Assembly (NCBI GenBank): GCA_029851415.1
Contig: CM056742.1
Location: 62,196,454-62,260,453 of the forward strand
Source: Eretmocerus hayati
Lineage: Eukaryota > Arthropoda > Insecta > Hymenoptera > Aphelinidae
DNA: 64,000 nucleotides
Direction of reading: 5' to 3'
Shown: one piece after another, positions 53,643-64,000 of the stretch
How the letters are laid out: each line of letters starts with the position of its first letter
Numbering within the stretch: the first letter of the stretch is position 1
Program-made: the position numbers and the translations under genes
The notes under the pieces: generated by a model
Told to the model about the DNA's origin: nothing
What the model saw: the letters and a program-made list of their open reading frames with translations, nothing else
The model's database searches: none

Positions 53643-55617
53643 TTAAACCCTTATCTGTAACACACGTCTCATTTGTTTTGATATTCTGAGCGAACGGTTT
53701 GTTTACATCGCCGCGGCGTTTCAAGCCCCGCGAGCGCGGCGGCCGAACACTCACGCCGCCGAGAACAGATGAGCCGCCGCTGCGCCATCTCTACCTCCGC
53801 GCACTTTTCTGCGTGTAGAGAATGCGTTCAACTGCGCGAGCTGGGAGCGTGTCTATCAATCCCAAGCAGGTAAAGAGCCGCCCTATCTACTAGCCATCAC
53901 GAGTGACTATCTGCGAAACAGGACACTCGTATACGACACCGACGAGGGACAAGAGATTCGGGAACTGTCCGCCGGAATCGGACAGGGATCGGTTTCGGGG
54001 CCGTTCAACTGGAACACCCAGTACGACAGTCTATTGTCTATCGAACTGCCCGAAGGAGTGATAATCGTGGCTTCTACGAACGACGCGGGACTCATAGTCT
54101 GGGCTGACAACAAGGAACTCTTGAGCAGACGCGCAAATGAGGCGCTGGCCCGAGTCTACGGGTGGATGATCAGCAGGCTCATGGAGCTTGCTGTCAAGAA
54201 GTGCGAAGCAATCGTTGTCACAAGACGCAGGAAGTTTGACTTGTCCCACTTTTACATCAACGAGCAAGAGATCCCACGCAAGACGGAGCTGAAATACCGT
54301 GGCGTATGGCTTGACGACAAGTGGTCGTTCAAGAAGCACATCCAGGAGGCCGCCCAGAAAGCGAGCAGAGTCGGTGCGGCGCTTCAGCGGCTGATGCCGA
54401 ATATCGGGAGACCCAAAAAAAAGAGACGCGCACTTTCCAACACCGTCAGCACCTCTATCATGCTCTACGGTGCACGCGTGTGGGGGAAGAGAGTAGAGAA
54501 GACGATCATCGAGAAGAGATTGGGGCCTGTCCAACGAAGAGCGGCCCTGAGAAGTATCCGTGCCTACGGCACCGTGTCAGGAGATGCGGCTTACGTATTG
54601 GCGAGTACACCGCCCATCCACTTGCTCGTCGGTGAACGAGTGAGGATCTTGGACCGCCAGAAAGTGATCGAAGCCGAACGAGTACTTACCCCAACGGTGA
54701 AGGAGATCATTCGCGACAACGAGAAGGAGACCACCCTCGAAGAGTGGCAAATTGAGTGGGATTCGCCATTTGCGAATGGCAGATAGACGCACCGGTTGAT
54801 CCGTGACGTAGCCAAGTGGGCGGAACGTTCCCACGGATGGATGGACTACTGGACGACTCAGGCACTGAGCGATCATGGTTGCTTCGGTTCCTATCTAACC
54901 AGGTTCAAGAAGAATACAACCCCAGCATGCCAGTCACGCCGGGACGACTGGGATGACGCTAAGCATGCCCTGTTCAAGTGCAGTGACACCCGAAGAGAGC
55001 GCGCCGAGCTTGATGAATGGCTGGGTGCTCAACTAACACCTGAGAATCTCGTCCCGTACTTGCTCCGCAACCAGGAGACATAGGTAAGACTTACCGGATA
55101 CATGAAGCTGGTGATGACCCGCAAGGAGGAGAAAGAGAGGGAAGTGAGGCGCCTCGAAGCAGGCGAAATAGAAAGAGTCGGAGGAGAAGAGGTTCCAATT
55201 CTTCGAAGAGGAACATGACGCTTTGTAGAGGGAAGGAAGGAGAAAGAAGATTGAAGAGCAGGGAAAATACCAAGAAAGGAGGAACAAGACCTGTGAGTCC
55301 TGAAGAGAGAGCCGCTCGATCTAGAGCGCGAGACGCCGCCGGTCCTGAAGTAATGCTTACGCGGTCCCGGGGCCGGATTGGTAAGTCCGTTGGATCTCTT
55401 CCTTGTCCAAAGGCCGACGCCAATGAGGGAGGAAGAGAGGGTTTTAACCGGGAGGGGTGGCCGTATCGATGCGGATCCCAGCCGCGTACAGTGTTTGGGA
55501 GGGCCACGGACAAGCCGTATTGACCGAGACCTCGCCAACCCGGAGAAACAGAAGGGTTGCCTCTCGGTGGAACGTCGCAGCATCACTCGCTCTACAACCA
55601 CCTACAAGAAAAAAAAA

Positions 55618-56091
55618 AGAGAGATGAACAGAAGAGGTCCAAAAAATGGAAGAGGTCCGAAGGTAAACAGAAGAGATCCAAATGGTCCCAGGAGGAACAT
55701 GATGCACTGGAGAGAGAAGAAAGAGGTGAGAAGAGAGAAGATCGAGGATCGAAGATTGGAGAAAGAAGGGAGAAGTAAGAAGAATGAAGAGATGGGAGAA
55801 GACAAGAGGAGGAGAAATAACACCTGCGAGTTGTGAGGAGAGAAACGTCTGATCCTAAGCACGAGACGCCGCCGGCCCTGAAGTGATGCTCACGCGGTGC
55901 CGGGGCCGGATTGGTGAGTTGGTGGATCTCTTCTTTGTCCAATGGCCGGCGCCAACGCGGATGGCCGTATCGATGCGGATTTCAGTCCAGGACTGTTGGG
56001 GGGATGCTGGCCAGCCGTGTTCGGCTGACCGGGGCCTCTCCTTCGTACGTCGCAGCGTATTCTTACAACCACCTTGAAAGAAAAAAAAGGG
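55618..56091 (+). mobile_element. R1-like LINE fragment D (3' end only)
   Basis: A second copy of the 3' untranslated sequence, parallel to 55100-55617: purine-rich start, CCTGAAGTGATGCTCACGCGG, GCCGTATCGATGCGGAT, ending CAACCACCTTGAAAGAAAAAAAAGG. It has no gene and is directly followed by copy C. Confidence 0.7.
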
Positions 56092-56520
56092 AGACCCTCG
56101 AGGTGCTCGGAATCGACTACGATATCGACAAAACCAAAGTGAGGGATGCCCTCGCGAAGGCCCTACCAAAGAACGAGGAGGGAGCCGTTGTAGTCAAGTC
56201 CATCCGGAGTGGCTACTGCGGCACCCAAACTGCTGTTGTCTCAATCGCAACGAGACTGGCCCACCATCTCCTCGACTGGAGGGAGCCCAAGGTTGGATGG
56301 GTCAGAGTCAGGATCCGCGAGAAGGGTGTCATCCCACGGTGCTCTAGCTGCTTAGAGTACGGCCACAAGACCTCGGGGTGCAGGAGAGAGAGAGAGGGCA
56401 GGGGAACGGAAACCAAAACTTTGCTTCCAATGCGGCGAACCAGGGCACCTTGCTGTGACTTGCAAGGAGAAACCAAAATGCCTAAGCTGTGCCGCGATCG
56501 GGTCACAATCTGACCGCTGA
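56092..56520 (+). pseudogene. R1-like ORF1 C terminus of copy C
   Basis: Gag-like ORF1 end with one CCHC knuckle in frame (CSSCLEYGHKTSGC, about 56341-56382). A second knuckle (CFQCGEPGHLAVTC) lies in another frame from about 56427, so a frameshift separates them near 56400. RNA-binding protein of the element. Confidence 0.75.
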
Positions 56521-57955
56521 TCTGGGGCCGGCAACAGCACTGCGTATCAGAGGACAGAAGCTACATATAGACGCAGGGGGAGGAGGAGTGGCTAGTTTTA
56601 TCCAAGTTAAACTCAGGAAGAGCGGGGACGCGGATGATCTCCTACACGCTGCTGCCAAAGAAGGAGGGGTCGGTGTTCTGATTATCTCCGAACCGCCTCG
56701 GAAGCGCGAATCCCCCCGATCCACAACCGATCTCTGGGGGACTGCTGTCGTTAGATCATGAATCCTACCATTCGTGAGACTGGACCAGCTGCTAGTGTCC
56801 GCGGCTCCGCCCGGAAGACCATCGGAGGCACAGCAGTCTACAGCTGCTATTACTCGCCGTCGCTCAAGACGCACGAATTCGGAGACGAACTCCACGACCT
56901 AGGACAGGATGTGAGGCAATGGGGAGGCCCAGTCATAATTGCGGGCGATTTCAACTCCAAGGAACCGACTTGGAGCAGGGGGCTGCGCGATAGACGGGGT
57001 TAATACTCGCTGATGCCATGAAGGCATTAGGATAAGTGCTCGCAAACGAGACGGGGGTTATCACCTACTACCGGCACGGTCCAGAGAGGGAGGTTCGTCA
57101 TCGGTCCTCGACCTGACGTTCATGAGCCCGTCGTTCATGGGACGTATGATGTCGTGGGAGGATCTGGACACGGAAACACTAAGTGACCATCAACATATTC
57201 AGTTTCGGCTCAGGACTGACAGACAGAGACAGGCAACACACAGACCACGACCGATGGGGTGGCAGGTACGCAAGCTGGATGAGGTAAGATTCCGGGAATC
57301 GATAGAAACAGCCAAAGATCTCCCGATGAACATCACCGCGGACGAGGCTTTGGATATGGTGACGACCACCATCACGAAAGCTTGTGACACATCGATGTCT
57401 CGCAAGACAACATCATGCTTTTGGAGAAAACCAGAGTACTGGATCACTGACGAGATGAAAGCTCTCCGAAGAACGAGCAATAAGAAACGGAGAACCACGT
57501 GGAGGTCAAGAAAACTGAAACGACCATCACTGGCGAAAGATGACAGGCCGTACAAAGGAGCAAAGGAGGCTCTCGTTCTAGTCATCCGAAAAAGCAAAGA
57601 GAAGTGCTGGGGTGAATTGTGCGCCATGGTTAATGGCGACCCGTAGGGTACGCCGTACCACGTGGTTATGTCCAAGATCCGACCCTGGAAGGGCAACGCA
57701 ACACCATCCGACGCAACTACCTTACGCAGCTACCTTGCGTAGCATCGTGGAAGATTTCTTCCCAGCAAGAGAGCCTAGAGTCACATCCCCTCCGGAGAGT
57801 GACGACCCCATCCCGCTCTCCACTATGCAAGAGCCACTCATAGCGGCGGAGAGGCTGCCAAGCGGCGAGGCCCCTGGCCTGGACGGCATTTCAAACGAGG
57901 CTCTGAAACTGGTCTTCAAGTACAAGCCAGATTTACTCCTCAATTACTCCAATAC
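56521..57955 (+). pseudogene. R1-like ORF2 of copy C: endonuclease and RT start
   Basis: Endonuclease blocks: IQVKLRKSGDADDLLHAAAK, VLIISEPP, then after a shift near 56758 GGTAVYSCYYSPSL and GPVIIAGDFNSK. Further breaks near 57000-57120, TAG at 57643-57645, and a shift before 57740. RT opening APGLDGISNEALKLVFKYKP is followed by the insertion. Dead. Confidence 0.8.
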
Positions 57956-58295
57956 CAGGGCCCTCCAACTCCGGGTTAAAAAGTTGGCTAATTTTTTTCC
58001 TGCTATGGCCGTGGCTACAAGTGGCGCCATCTAGCGGATCTTCAGCCAAGCTCGCCACGAGCAGGGGTTCTCCGTTTGTCAAAGTCACCTCGTAATAATA
58101 CTTAATATTATTATATTATTTGATCGAGTTGAATGTTTTTAGGTGCTTTGCGTGTGATTGAATCAACTGCAAAGAAGAGTCCATCAGATATTCGCGACTC
58201 TGAATTCGTTCATGGCGGATTCAAAGTTGTTACAACCAAAGCCCATTCTGGGGCCCAGCGGCTTATATACTACCTTTATTCATTAGAAATGCATG

Positions 58296-58372
58296 TGACG
58301 CGGTGGTCAAGTGGATCAAGCCATCGCACCTAGCATTTTGTTCCGGGCGTGGGTTCGTGACCCGCCTTTTTT
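58296..58372 (+). ncRNA. tRNA-like Pol III unit, left arm of the hAT-like element
   Basis: A box TGGTCAAGTGG (58304-58314), B box GGTTCGTGACC (58352-58362) in a well-paired T arm (GTGGG/CCCGC), and T6 at 58367-58372. The A box resembles tRNA-Ser or Leu. The 3' acceptor strand is missing, so it is not a functional tRNA gene. Confidence 0.5.
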
Positions 58373-58989
58373 CTTTGTTTTGTTTTGACCGATCTTTTTC
58401 TCCGCAAAATCATGAGCACTGTGTGCATCATACTTTTTGAAAATTTGTAAACCCAGGAATTTAAAAACTAACAAATCACTGAGGGACTTGCGTTCTTTCA
58501 AATCGGCACCAAATTGTTTTGGTCTAAGCAGTCTAAACGTACTTTTAAGCGCAAACGATTCTTTTGTTCAAAACCTTCGAAATCAATTTTCCATAGTTGC
58601 AGAACTCGGATTTGGAGAGCTTTCATGAGCAAACGAAGGTCTGTGGTGAAAAGTAGATGCCATTTTTGGACTGTACCCAACATGCCCCCATATGATTATC
58701 TCAATGGGTCGTGCTGTCCGACTCCTTTCTACCACTCAGAACGTGTTAATCACGTCAAAATAAGTCGAAAATAGTGTTTTGGACCGGTGAAATGTTCCGA
58801 ATGAGATTGTTTATCCATAAAAATGATTTACCGCTGATTTATATTGTCCCCTTTCGGGAAATTGAGTCAGCTCGGCTCCATTCGATCAAAATTAAACGTA
58901 CTTCAGCTATTTCTTCAGGTGTTGGAACAAGCTCCAAAATAAGCTGAAGTATGTTCAAAAATGTTGAGGTAGACTAGAGTTGTTGAGAG

Positions 58990-61900
58990 AATCGTTCAAT
59001 GGGGGCAGGTACACACTTTCGCGAACTCGCAAAAATTCACTTATTGGGAAAATGTTGATAGCGCGGCTTTTTTGTCTTTATCTAAACTTCAAAAAGCTCT
59101 TCGCAGATTTACAAAATTCGATTTGTAGCCGATTATACGCTCATATTATTAAAAAGATTTCAGCCAGCCTAATTTTCTCCGTGGTCTTTTTTTATTCTCG
59201 TTCTGCCCTCCATCAAAATTCATCTATTCAACTATAATAATTTGGAAGGTGATAGAAAAACGGCAAAATGATCCAAAGTACGTCTCATTTGGGGTTTTGT
59301 GGAAGTCGAAGTATTCTATTCCACGAAAAACCAGTGAATCTCACGGGAATAGGCCTTATAATATCCACGTAGGGGAGAATTAGGCGCACACTTTTTTGAT
59401 CGCAAGAAAACTCCTATTTTTGCGGAAATCGAGATAGCTTGTCTCCAAATTGATGGAATCAAGCGTTCAGCTTATTTTGAAGGCAATGAAACAAACTTCA
59501 GAATGAGTTAAGGTACACATTGGAAAATGTCGAAGTAGGCTAGAGTTGTTGAGAAAATGGCTGAATCGGGGCGAGTTATAAGATACACCCACATTTCACC
59601 AATTTCCCGGAATTCTTGATATTTTTGGCCAATGTCACGTTAGGGTCGCCAAACTACACCAATAAAGTAGCTTTCCGTCCCGTTTGCATCAAGGAATTGA
59701 TTGGAGAAACTTTGCTTCTCCATAATCCAACGTGCAACTTTTTGGTATCGCGCACGCACACGACAAATTAGTATCGTCAAACGGGGTAACATTTGAATAC
59801 TTTTAAACATTTTCGTTTGAAATTCCTTTCTGAATTTTACGTTTTACATCAAAAGTGCGATGTATCTACGGTCAATCGAAAGTTTACAGTTACAGCTTTC
59901 GATTGACGGCTTATCAAAGTTTTTAAAGCCATAAAAATGCGTATGCATTTCGTTGCGTAATCTACTCATTTGGGACTTTGGAACAGTAAAACTAAACCGT
60001 GAGAACTTTCGACAATTTTCTGCTCCACGGCTCTAAATTCATTGCTAAACATCAAAAGTCCGATTTACTATGCCTCCAGTGTCATTATAGCTCTCATATG
60101 TGTCATGTTATAGATCTCTTGGAAAATACTTTTAAACCTTATCGAGCGCTTGCTAGCTGGAGCTAAATCATCAAGTGTTCCGAAGTCACCCCATGGCTCG
60201 AAAAAGCATGTATTTTTCCATTCAAGTGTTCCAAAGTTACCCCGGTTGCAAAAAAAACTCTTCAGTTAATACACCACAAAATTGAGTCAGGGTTAAATTA
60301 CACTAATGTAACAATACAATCATCTATAGGTATTGGTATGATTTGGTGGAACCTATAGCGCCATTACCCTGCACTCAGCCTAGAAATGCTCGAATGATGG
60401 TGATTGTTTGGAGAAATTTCAATTTCGCTCCGCAATCATATTTTTGAAAAAATTTATCATAATCGAATACATAGATTTCTCGTCGCCGATAATTCAATAA
60501 TTGTGAATATTTCTTGATCTTGGAGAACTAATAGATTAATAAAGAGTAGAAACACTCTTCCACGGATGGAAATAGTGTTTCACTCTATATATATATATAT
60601 ATATATGTCATTTGAGATCAAAAAATATTCACAGTTATTAGAATAAGATATATGGAAAAAATACATTCATCAGGGAACTGTGAGAGTTTGAGCTTTGAAA
60701 TTCCATGACAATTCCAATTATTCCTCAATAATATTTCTGGACCCGTTGACTTACGATGTCCAGTGTATTGGACAAGCACCATTTTCGATAATTCGTCGTA
60801 ACGCTCCGTAGAAGCATCGAAAAAATCTGTAAAAAATCCAAAAATTTCTTGGACAACATTGAACATATTGGCACGAGAATGAGGTTCCCAAAGTCAACCA
60901 TTTTTGAGAGAAAAAAAAAAGAAATCGAAAAGATTCCACCTCTAATTTTACGATTTTTGACGGTTTTAACACTGGTATTTGGATGGCTCCCGACAAGAAC
61001 GGTATAAGTCCATTTTGGTGAGAATTGAGTTTTTGACGGGAAACGATAGGGAACATATGCGAAAACATGTATGGGTAACTCCGGGAGTGAAAATTCATTC
61101 TGAGCCGTCACAAGCACCATGACAGTTTTTGTCGAGAAGAAATTTTCGACTTATTTTGGGGACCAGAACGGTATAAGTCCATGCCCGAGCATCGAAAAAT
61201 GGCTCTCGCACCTTCTATCCTCAATCATTGCACTCATCCAGGCTTTGTAAGGTAATAGTAGACACCAAAAACTAGGATATTGGTGCCCTATGTAGTGGAG
61301 GTGGCTGCATCGAGTCGACATCGAAGTTCATCGCTGCTTTTTTCACGCTTTGACATCATGGATAAGGCTCATCTACATGAAAAATCGCGGGATAGCATTC
61401 TGTAAGAGTTTGTTTGAACATCGTGACTTTGCTGAGGGCTCTAAATTGATTTTCTGCTTACATCGTCTTACATCGTCAGTAATGAGACAGGATTCACAGG
61501 ATCAATCGAAGAATTTCAGTCGATAATGATTCCTGCAGGGATGATATCGTCTCAAAGGACTGAATAACTGCATCTGAGATACAGATGACTTCGATAATCT
61601 ATACGCAATATTCCTCCAGGAAAAGCAATGTGAATGACGAGAAACACCTAGCCTCATCATGGAATAGACACATTTCATTTACAATTATTCCGAAAAATCA
61701 TTTTGAATGTTATCAACTCGCACTCTTGTTATTAGTAATCGCTCAACTGTCCGAATTCGATATTTTTTGCTGGTCACAAGTGAATCTCAATATGGTCGAT
61801 CTTATTTTAAAAATTATACTCTTCGAATAGATCCACTTGCATTCAATTTAAATCGTGTAATGCGTTCCATCAATATTAGTTGTTTCAGACTGCTAAATTG

Positions 61901-62940
61901 AATAAAGTCCGATTGCTCATTCAAACTCCACGTTTTGAGATGAAAGTATTTTGATTCTGATCTTTTCAGTGTCAACTCTCTCCAGGTGAATCTCCAAGTA
62001 GAAAATACATCCTTCAAAACTTCCTAAACACTATATTAGAGTGTAAACCAGGCTGATTGAACGGATACCGTTCGACTCAAACCCTAGAATACGCACACGT
62101 GGACTGCAATTTCGAAAATGTCATCGATTACGGTCGTAGTACTCCCAATGTAACATTTTTGGTGAGATCTGTCGATGTAACCCGATGATGATGGTTCATG
62201 GACCTAATCAAATATCTTCACGAACCCCCGGACATTCCAGTCAACAATTTCAGAGAAAAACATGGATTTATACCGTTTTGGCCTACAGAATTTCTCAACT
62301 TTTTTTTACGCAAAAAAACGGTATATGTACACAGCGTTTCGACGTTTTTTGATGCAAAAGGGTTCAAATTGACAATTTTTTAATATTTTACGATCTAAGA
62401 AGATAAAAGCCGACTAGTTCCCTCACTTTCCCCGGTCCAGAACGGTATAAGTCCACTTCAGAAACAATGATGGACTCATACCGTTCTGGTCCGGAAAAGA
62501 GTCGAGAAAATTTGGGGACCAGAACGGTAAAAGTCCAAAAACGAGTGATGAAAAATGTAAACAGTTGGAAACCATCACGCCTCATGCAAAAACTGTCGTG
62601 AAAACATACTCATTACATGATGAATGAAGCATAATCACTAAAAATGACAATCCGAATTTTCTATTGCAAGAAAACTTTGAAGCTCATTTGCCAGAAATGC
62701 CAGGAATGGACTTATACCGTTCTGGTCGGGAGCTGTCCATTTGATGTTGTGACAATGATTGCGATGGAAGTTATTTCTCTAGTCAACGGGTTCATGATTC
62801 CATAAATAATGATTTGGGAGAGCACTGGAGGCGATAGAAGGGTCCCCTACAATCGATATAATCTAGCGAGTGGAATAGGATAATCCAAGTTTCATGAGGG
62901 TGAGAGGGCTTTTGTCGCGTTAGAACAATTGATAAAAAAT
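58990..62940. other. Interior of the hAT-like element
   Basis: Nearly 4 kb without a credible gene. Holds a direct repeat pair around GGTAGACTAGAGTTGTTGAG (about 58960) and GTAGGCTAGAGTTGTTGAG (about 59530), an AT dinucleotide run at about 60584-60606, and seven copies of a CAGAACGGTATAAGTCCA-type motif between 60995 and 62729. Confidence 0.7.
60995..62729. repeat. Seven dispersed copies of an 18-bp motif
   Basis: Consensus CAGAACGGTATAAGTCCA. Plus orientation at 60995-61012, 61165-61182, about 62437-62454 and about 62520-62537; minus orientation at about 62263-62281, 62471-62490 and 62707-62725. Copies differ by one to three bases. Confidence 0.8.
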
Positions 62941-63326
62941 CGAGGTTATTGAGAACACTGCGTTTTTATTATATATATGAGAGCATGTTTCAATACCTTA
63001 GAAATGAGGTAGAGTATGTCTAATTTTGATGGTATGGAGCCGAGCTGACTCAATTTTCCCAAAGAAGACAATATCAACCAGCGGTCCAAATCCGAGTTCT
63101 GTAATTTTGGAAAATTGATTTCAAAGGTCTTGAAGAAAAGAATCGTATGCGCTTAAAAGTACGTTTAGACTGCTTAGACCAAAGAAATTTGGCGCTGATT
63201 TAAAAGAACGCTAGTCCCCCAGTAATTTGTTAGTTTTTAAATTTCTGAGTTTACAAATTCTCAAAAAGTATGATGCACATAGTGCTCATGATTTTACGGA
63301 AGAGAGGTCGGTCAAGAAAAAAAAAA

Positions 63327-63404
63327 AATTAAGGCGGGTCGCGAACCCACGCCCGGAACAAAACGCTAGGTGCGATGGCTTGATCCACTTGACCACCGCG
63401 TCAC
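63327..63404 (-). ncRNA. tRNA-like Pol III unit, right arm of the hAT-like element
   Basis: Inverted counterpart of 58296-58372: B box complement GGTCGCGAACC (63336-63346), A box complement CCACTTGACCA (63384-63394), and an A-run at 63317-63327 forming the minus-strand terminator. It keeps a better B box (GGTTCGCGACC) than the left one. Confidence 0.5.
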
Positions 63405-63752
63405 ATGCATTTCTAATGAATAAAGGTAGTATATAAGCGGCTGGGCCCCACAAGGGGCTTTGGTTGTAACAACTTCAAATCCACCATGAACGAATTCAGG
63501 GTCGCGAATATCTGATGAACTCTTCTTTGCAGTCGATTCAATCATACGCAAAGCACCTAAAAACATTCAACTCGATCAAATAATATAATAATATTGAGTA
63601 TTATTACGAGGTGACTTTGACGAACGGAGAACTCCTGCTCGTGGCGAGCTTCGCTGAAAATCCGTTAGATGGTGCCACTTGTAGCCACGGCCGTAGCAGA
63701 AGAAACGGATTAGCCAACGCGCCTATGGGAGTTGGAGGGCCCTGTTCAATAC

Positions 63753-64000
63753 CTGTGTGAGCATGGGAGCTTTCCCGAACAAGTGGAAACGCCAGAAGAT
63801 GGTCCTGATGACCAAAGGTCAGGGAGGTCGTCGCCCTCTCAGCATGCTCGACAATATCGGGAGAATGTACGAGAGGATGGTCCTTAACAGGGTGAAAAAA
63901 GCCTACGAAGAGAGCGGCGGGCTATCACCAATGCAGTTCGGGTTCCGGAAAGGACGAAGCACTGTGAACGCGATCGGGAAGGTCCAAGAACGGGTTCAGC
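63753..64000 (+). pseudogene. R1-like ORF2 of copy C, RT continued to window end
   Basis: Reading resumes behind the hAT-like element with KWKRQKMVLMTKGQGGRRPL, RMYERMVLNRVKKAYEES and LSPMQFGFRKGRSTVNAIG. It corresponds to 51590-51815 of copy B. Runs off the window at 64000. Confidence 0.8.

Larger units (their letters stand above)
51877..53815. mobile_element. TA-flanked foldback element (Tc1/mariner-like target)
   Basis: 1939 bp starting CACGCAGAAAAGTGCGCGGA and ending with its complement, flanked by TA on both sides (51875-51876, 53816-53817). Removing it with one TA restores the interrupted RT frame. Arms: 51877-52306 and 52829-53089 plus 53643-53815; the loop 52307-52828 has no gene. 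No transposase, so it is non-autonomous. The TA target fits Tc1/mariner, though such long arms are unusual. The right arm is itself interrupted by 53090-53642. Confidence 0.88.
50768..55083 (+). pseudogene. R1-like ORF2 of copy B
   Basis: Contains endonuclease C terminus (SWEVLDMETLRDHRHIRF), linker, RT start, LVLIPKGQGGQRPLSMLDNI, SPMQFGFRKGQSTVHAI, then the insertion at 51877, then AFNCASWERVYQSQ and GIGQGSVSGPFNWN from 53818. The catalytic FADD box position reads ASTNDAG (about 54070), so the active site is altered. A frameshift lies near 51470 and TAG at 54784-54786. The zinc-knuckle-like tail (DDAKHALFKC) ends at 55083. Dead copy. Confidence 0.82.
50768..55617 (+). mobile_element. R1-like LINE copy B (5' truncated)
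   Basis: Forward copy starting in the C-terminal end of the endonuclease, running through RT and the C-terminal zinc region to a 3' end CAACCACCTACAAGAAAAAAAAA at about 55593-55617. Interrupted by the TA-flanked foldback element (51877-53815). 3' untranslated part (55084-55617) is purine-rich with no gene. Confidence 0.8.
56092..57955 (+). mobile_element. R1-like LINE copy C, part left of the hAT-like insertion
   Basis: Runs from the C-terminal part of ORF1 into the endonuclease and the beginning of the RT (APGLDGISNEALKLVFKY), where the hAT-like element interrupts at 57956. It continues at 63753 and leaves the window. Confidence 0.8.
57956..63744. mobile_element. hAT-like non-autonomous foldback element
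   Basis: Ends CAGGGCCCTCCAACTCC and its complement; flanks TCCAATAC (57948-57955) and TTCAATAC (63745-63752) form an 8-bp duplication with one mismatch, the hAT signature. Arms of about 0.8-1 kb (57956 to about 58910; about 62985-63744); the left arm has about 210 bp extra at 58616-58832. The interior has no transposase. It interrupts R1-like copy C. Confidence 0.85.

Noticed and set aside
55215..55836. Arg/Lys/Glu-rich ORFs on both strands in 55215-55836
   Set aside because: Purine-rich 3' untranslated sequence of R1-like copies B and D gives long ORFs by composition alone; no domain.

Overview
The window is eukaryotic DNA, most likely from an insect. It has GT-AG introns of 59-123 nt, TATA plus arthropod-type initiator (TCAKTY) promoters, and only transposable-element families common in arthropods. 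No host gene could be supported anywhere in the 64 kb; every stretch I can explain is a transposon or a transposon nested in another one. The order of the insect cannot be told from the sequence alone.

Layout. (1) 4-8340: a young BEL/Pao LTR retrotransposon with an intact 1744-codon gag-pol and LTRs that differ at one position in 489. It sits in the 3' end of a LINE (8341-8655). (2) 8668-12208 and 48218-50127: the two halves of one LINE (here LINE-A; CR1/jockey-like, with PHD finger, coiled coil, endonuclease and RT). (3) LINE-A is split by a 36-kb Maverick/Polinton (12209-48217), flanked by a 6-bp target duplication with one mismatch and bounded by long terminal inverted repeats starting AGTAGA. 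(4) 50140-64000: a cluster of R1-like LINE copies (inverted 3' fragment A, copy B, 3'-only fragment D, copy C), interrupted by two non-autonomous foldback elements: a TA-flanked one (51877-53815) and a hAT-like one (57956-63744).

The Maverick has the full viral-style gene set. It carries protein-primed DNA polymerase B, a retrovirus-type integrase, major and minor jelly-roll capsid proteins, an adenovirus-like protease, a PLA2-like protein, a packaging ATPase, a conserved protein matching (from memory) the DUF8207 family, a coiled-coil protein and several small ORFs. Genes are packed with overlapping ends. The minus-strand capsid block and the plus-strand ATPase block diverge from what looks like one shared TATA element at 41010-41017. 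Integrity is mixed: ATPase, protease, coiled-coil and some small genes are open, while PolB, integrase, both capsid genes, PLA2-like and DUF8207-like carry one to three breaks each. The element was later invaded by a gypsy-type LTR element reduced to gag (in the left TIR), a 5.4-kb foldback element (in PolB), a Penelope-like element, an apparently intact ISL2EU transposon (in a capsid-side gene) and a 133-bp mini-Penelope hairpin.

The most unusual feature is at the right end of the Maverick (44518-47433). A TATA/initiator promoter and a 25-nt coding exon are followed by seven homologous cassettes. Six begin with a phase-1 3' splice site, and the seventh would with a one-base correction. Each ends in its own stop codon, and neighbouring cassettes overlap. 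This reads as one promoter-proximal exon feeding a set of alternative 3'-terminal exons that encode variants of an unrecognised protein of about 110-130 residues. Other points worth attention are a UGA-CUA readthrough context joining LINE-A ORF1 to an ORF2 without an ATG, tRNA-like Pol III units in both arms of both foldback elements, and a seven-fold 18-bp motif in the hAT-like element.
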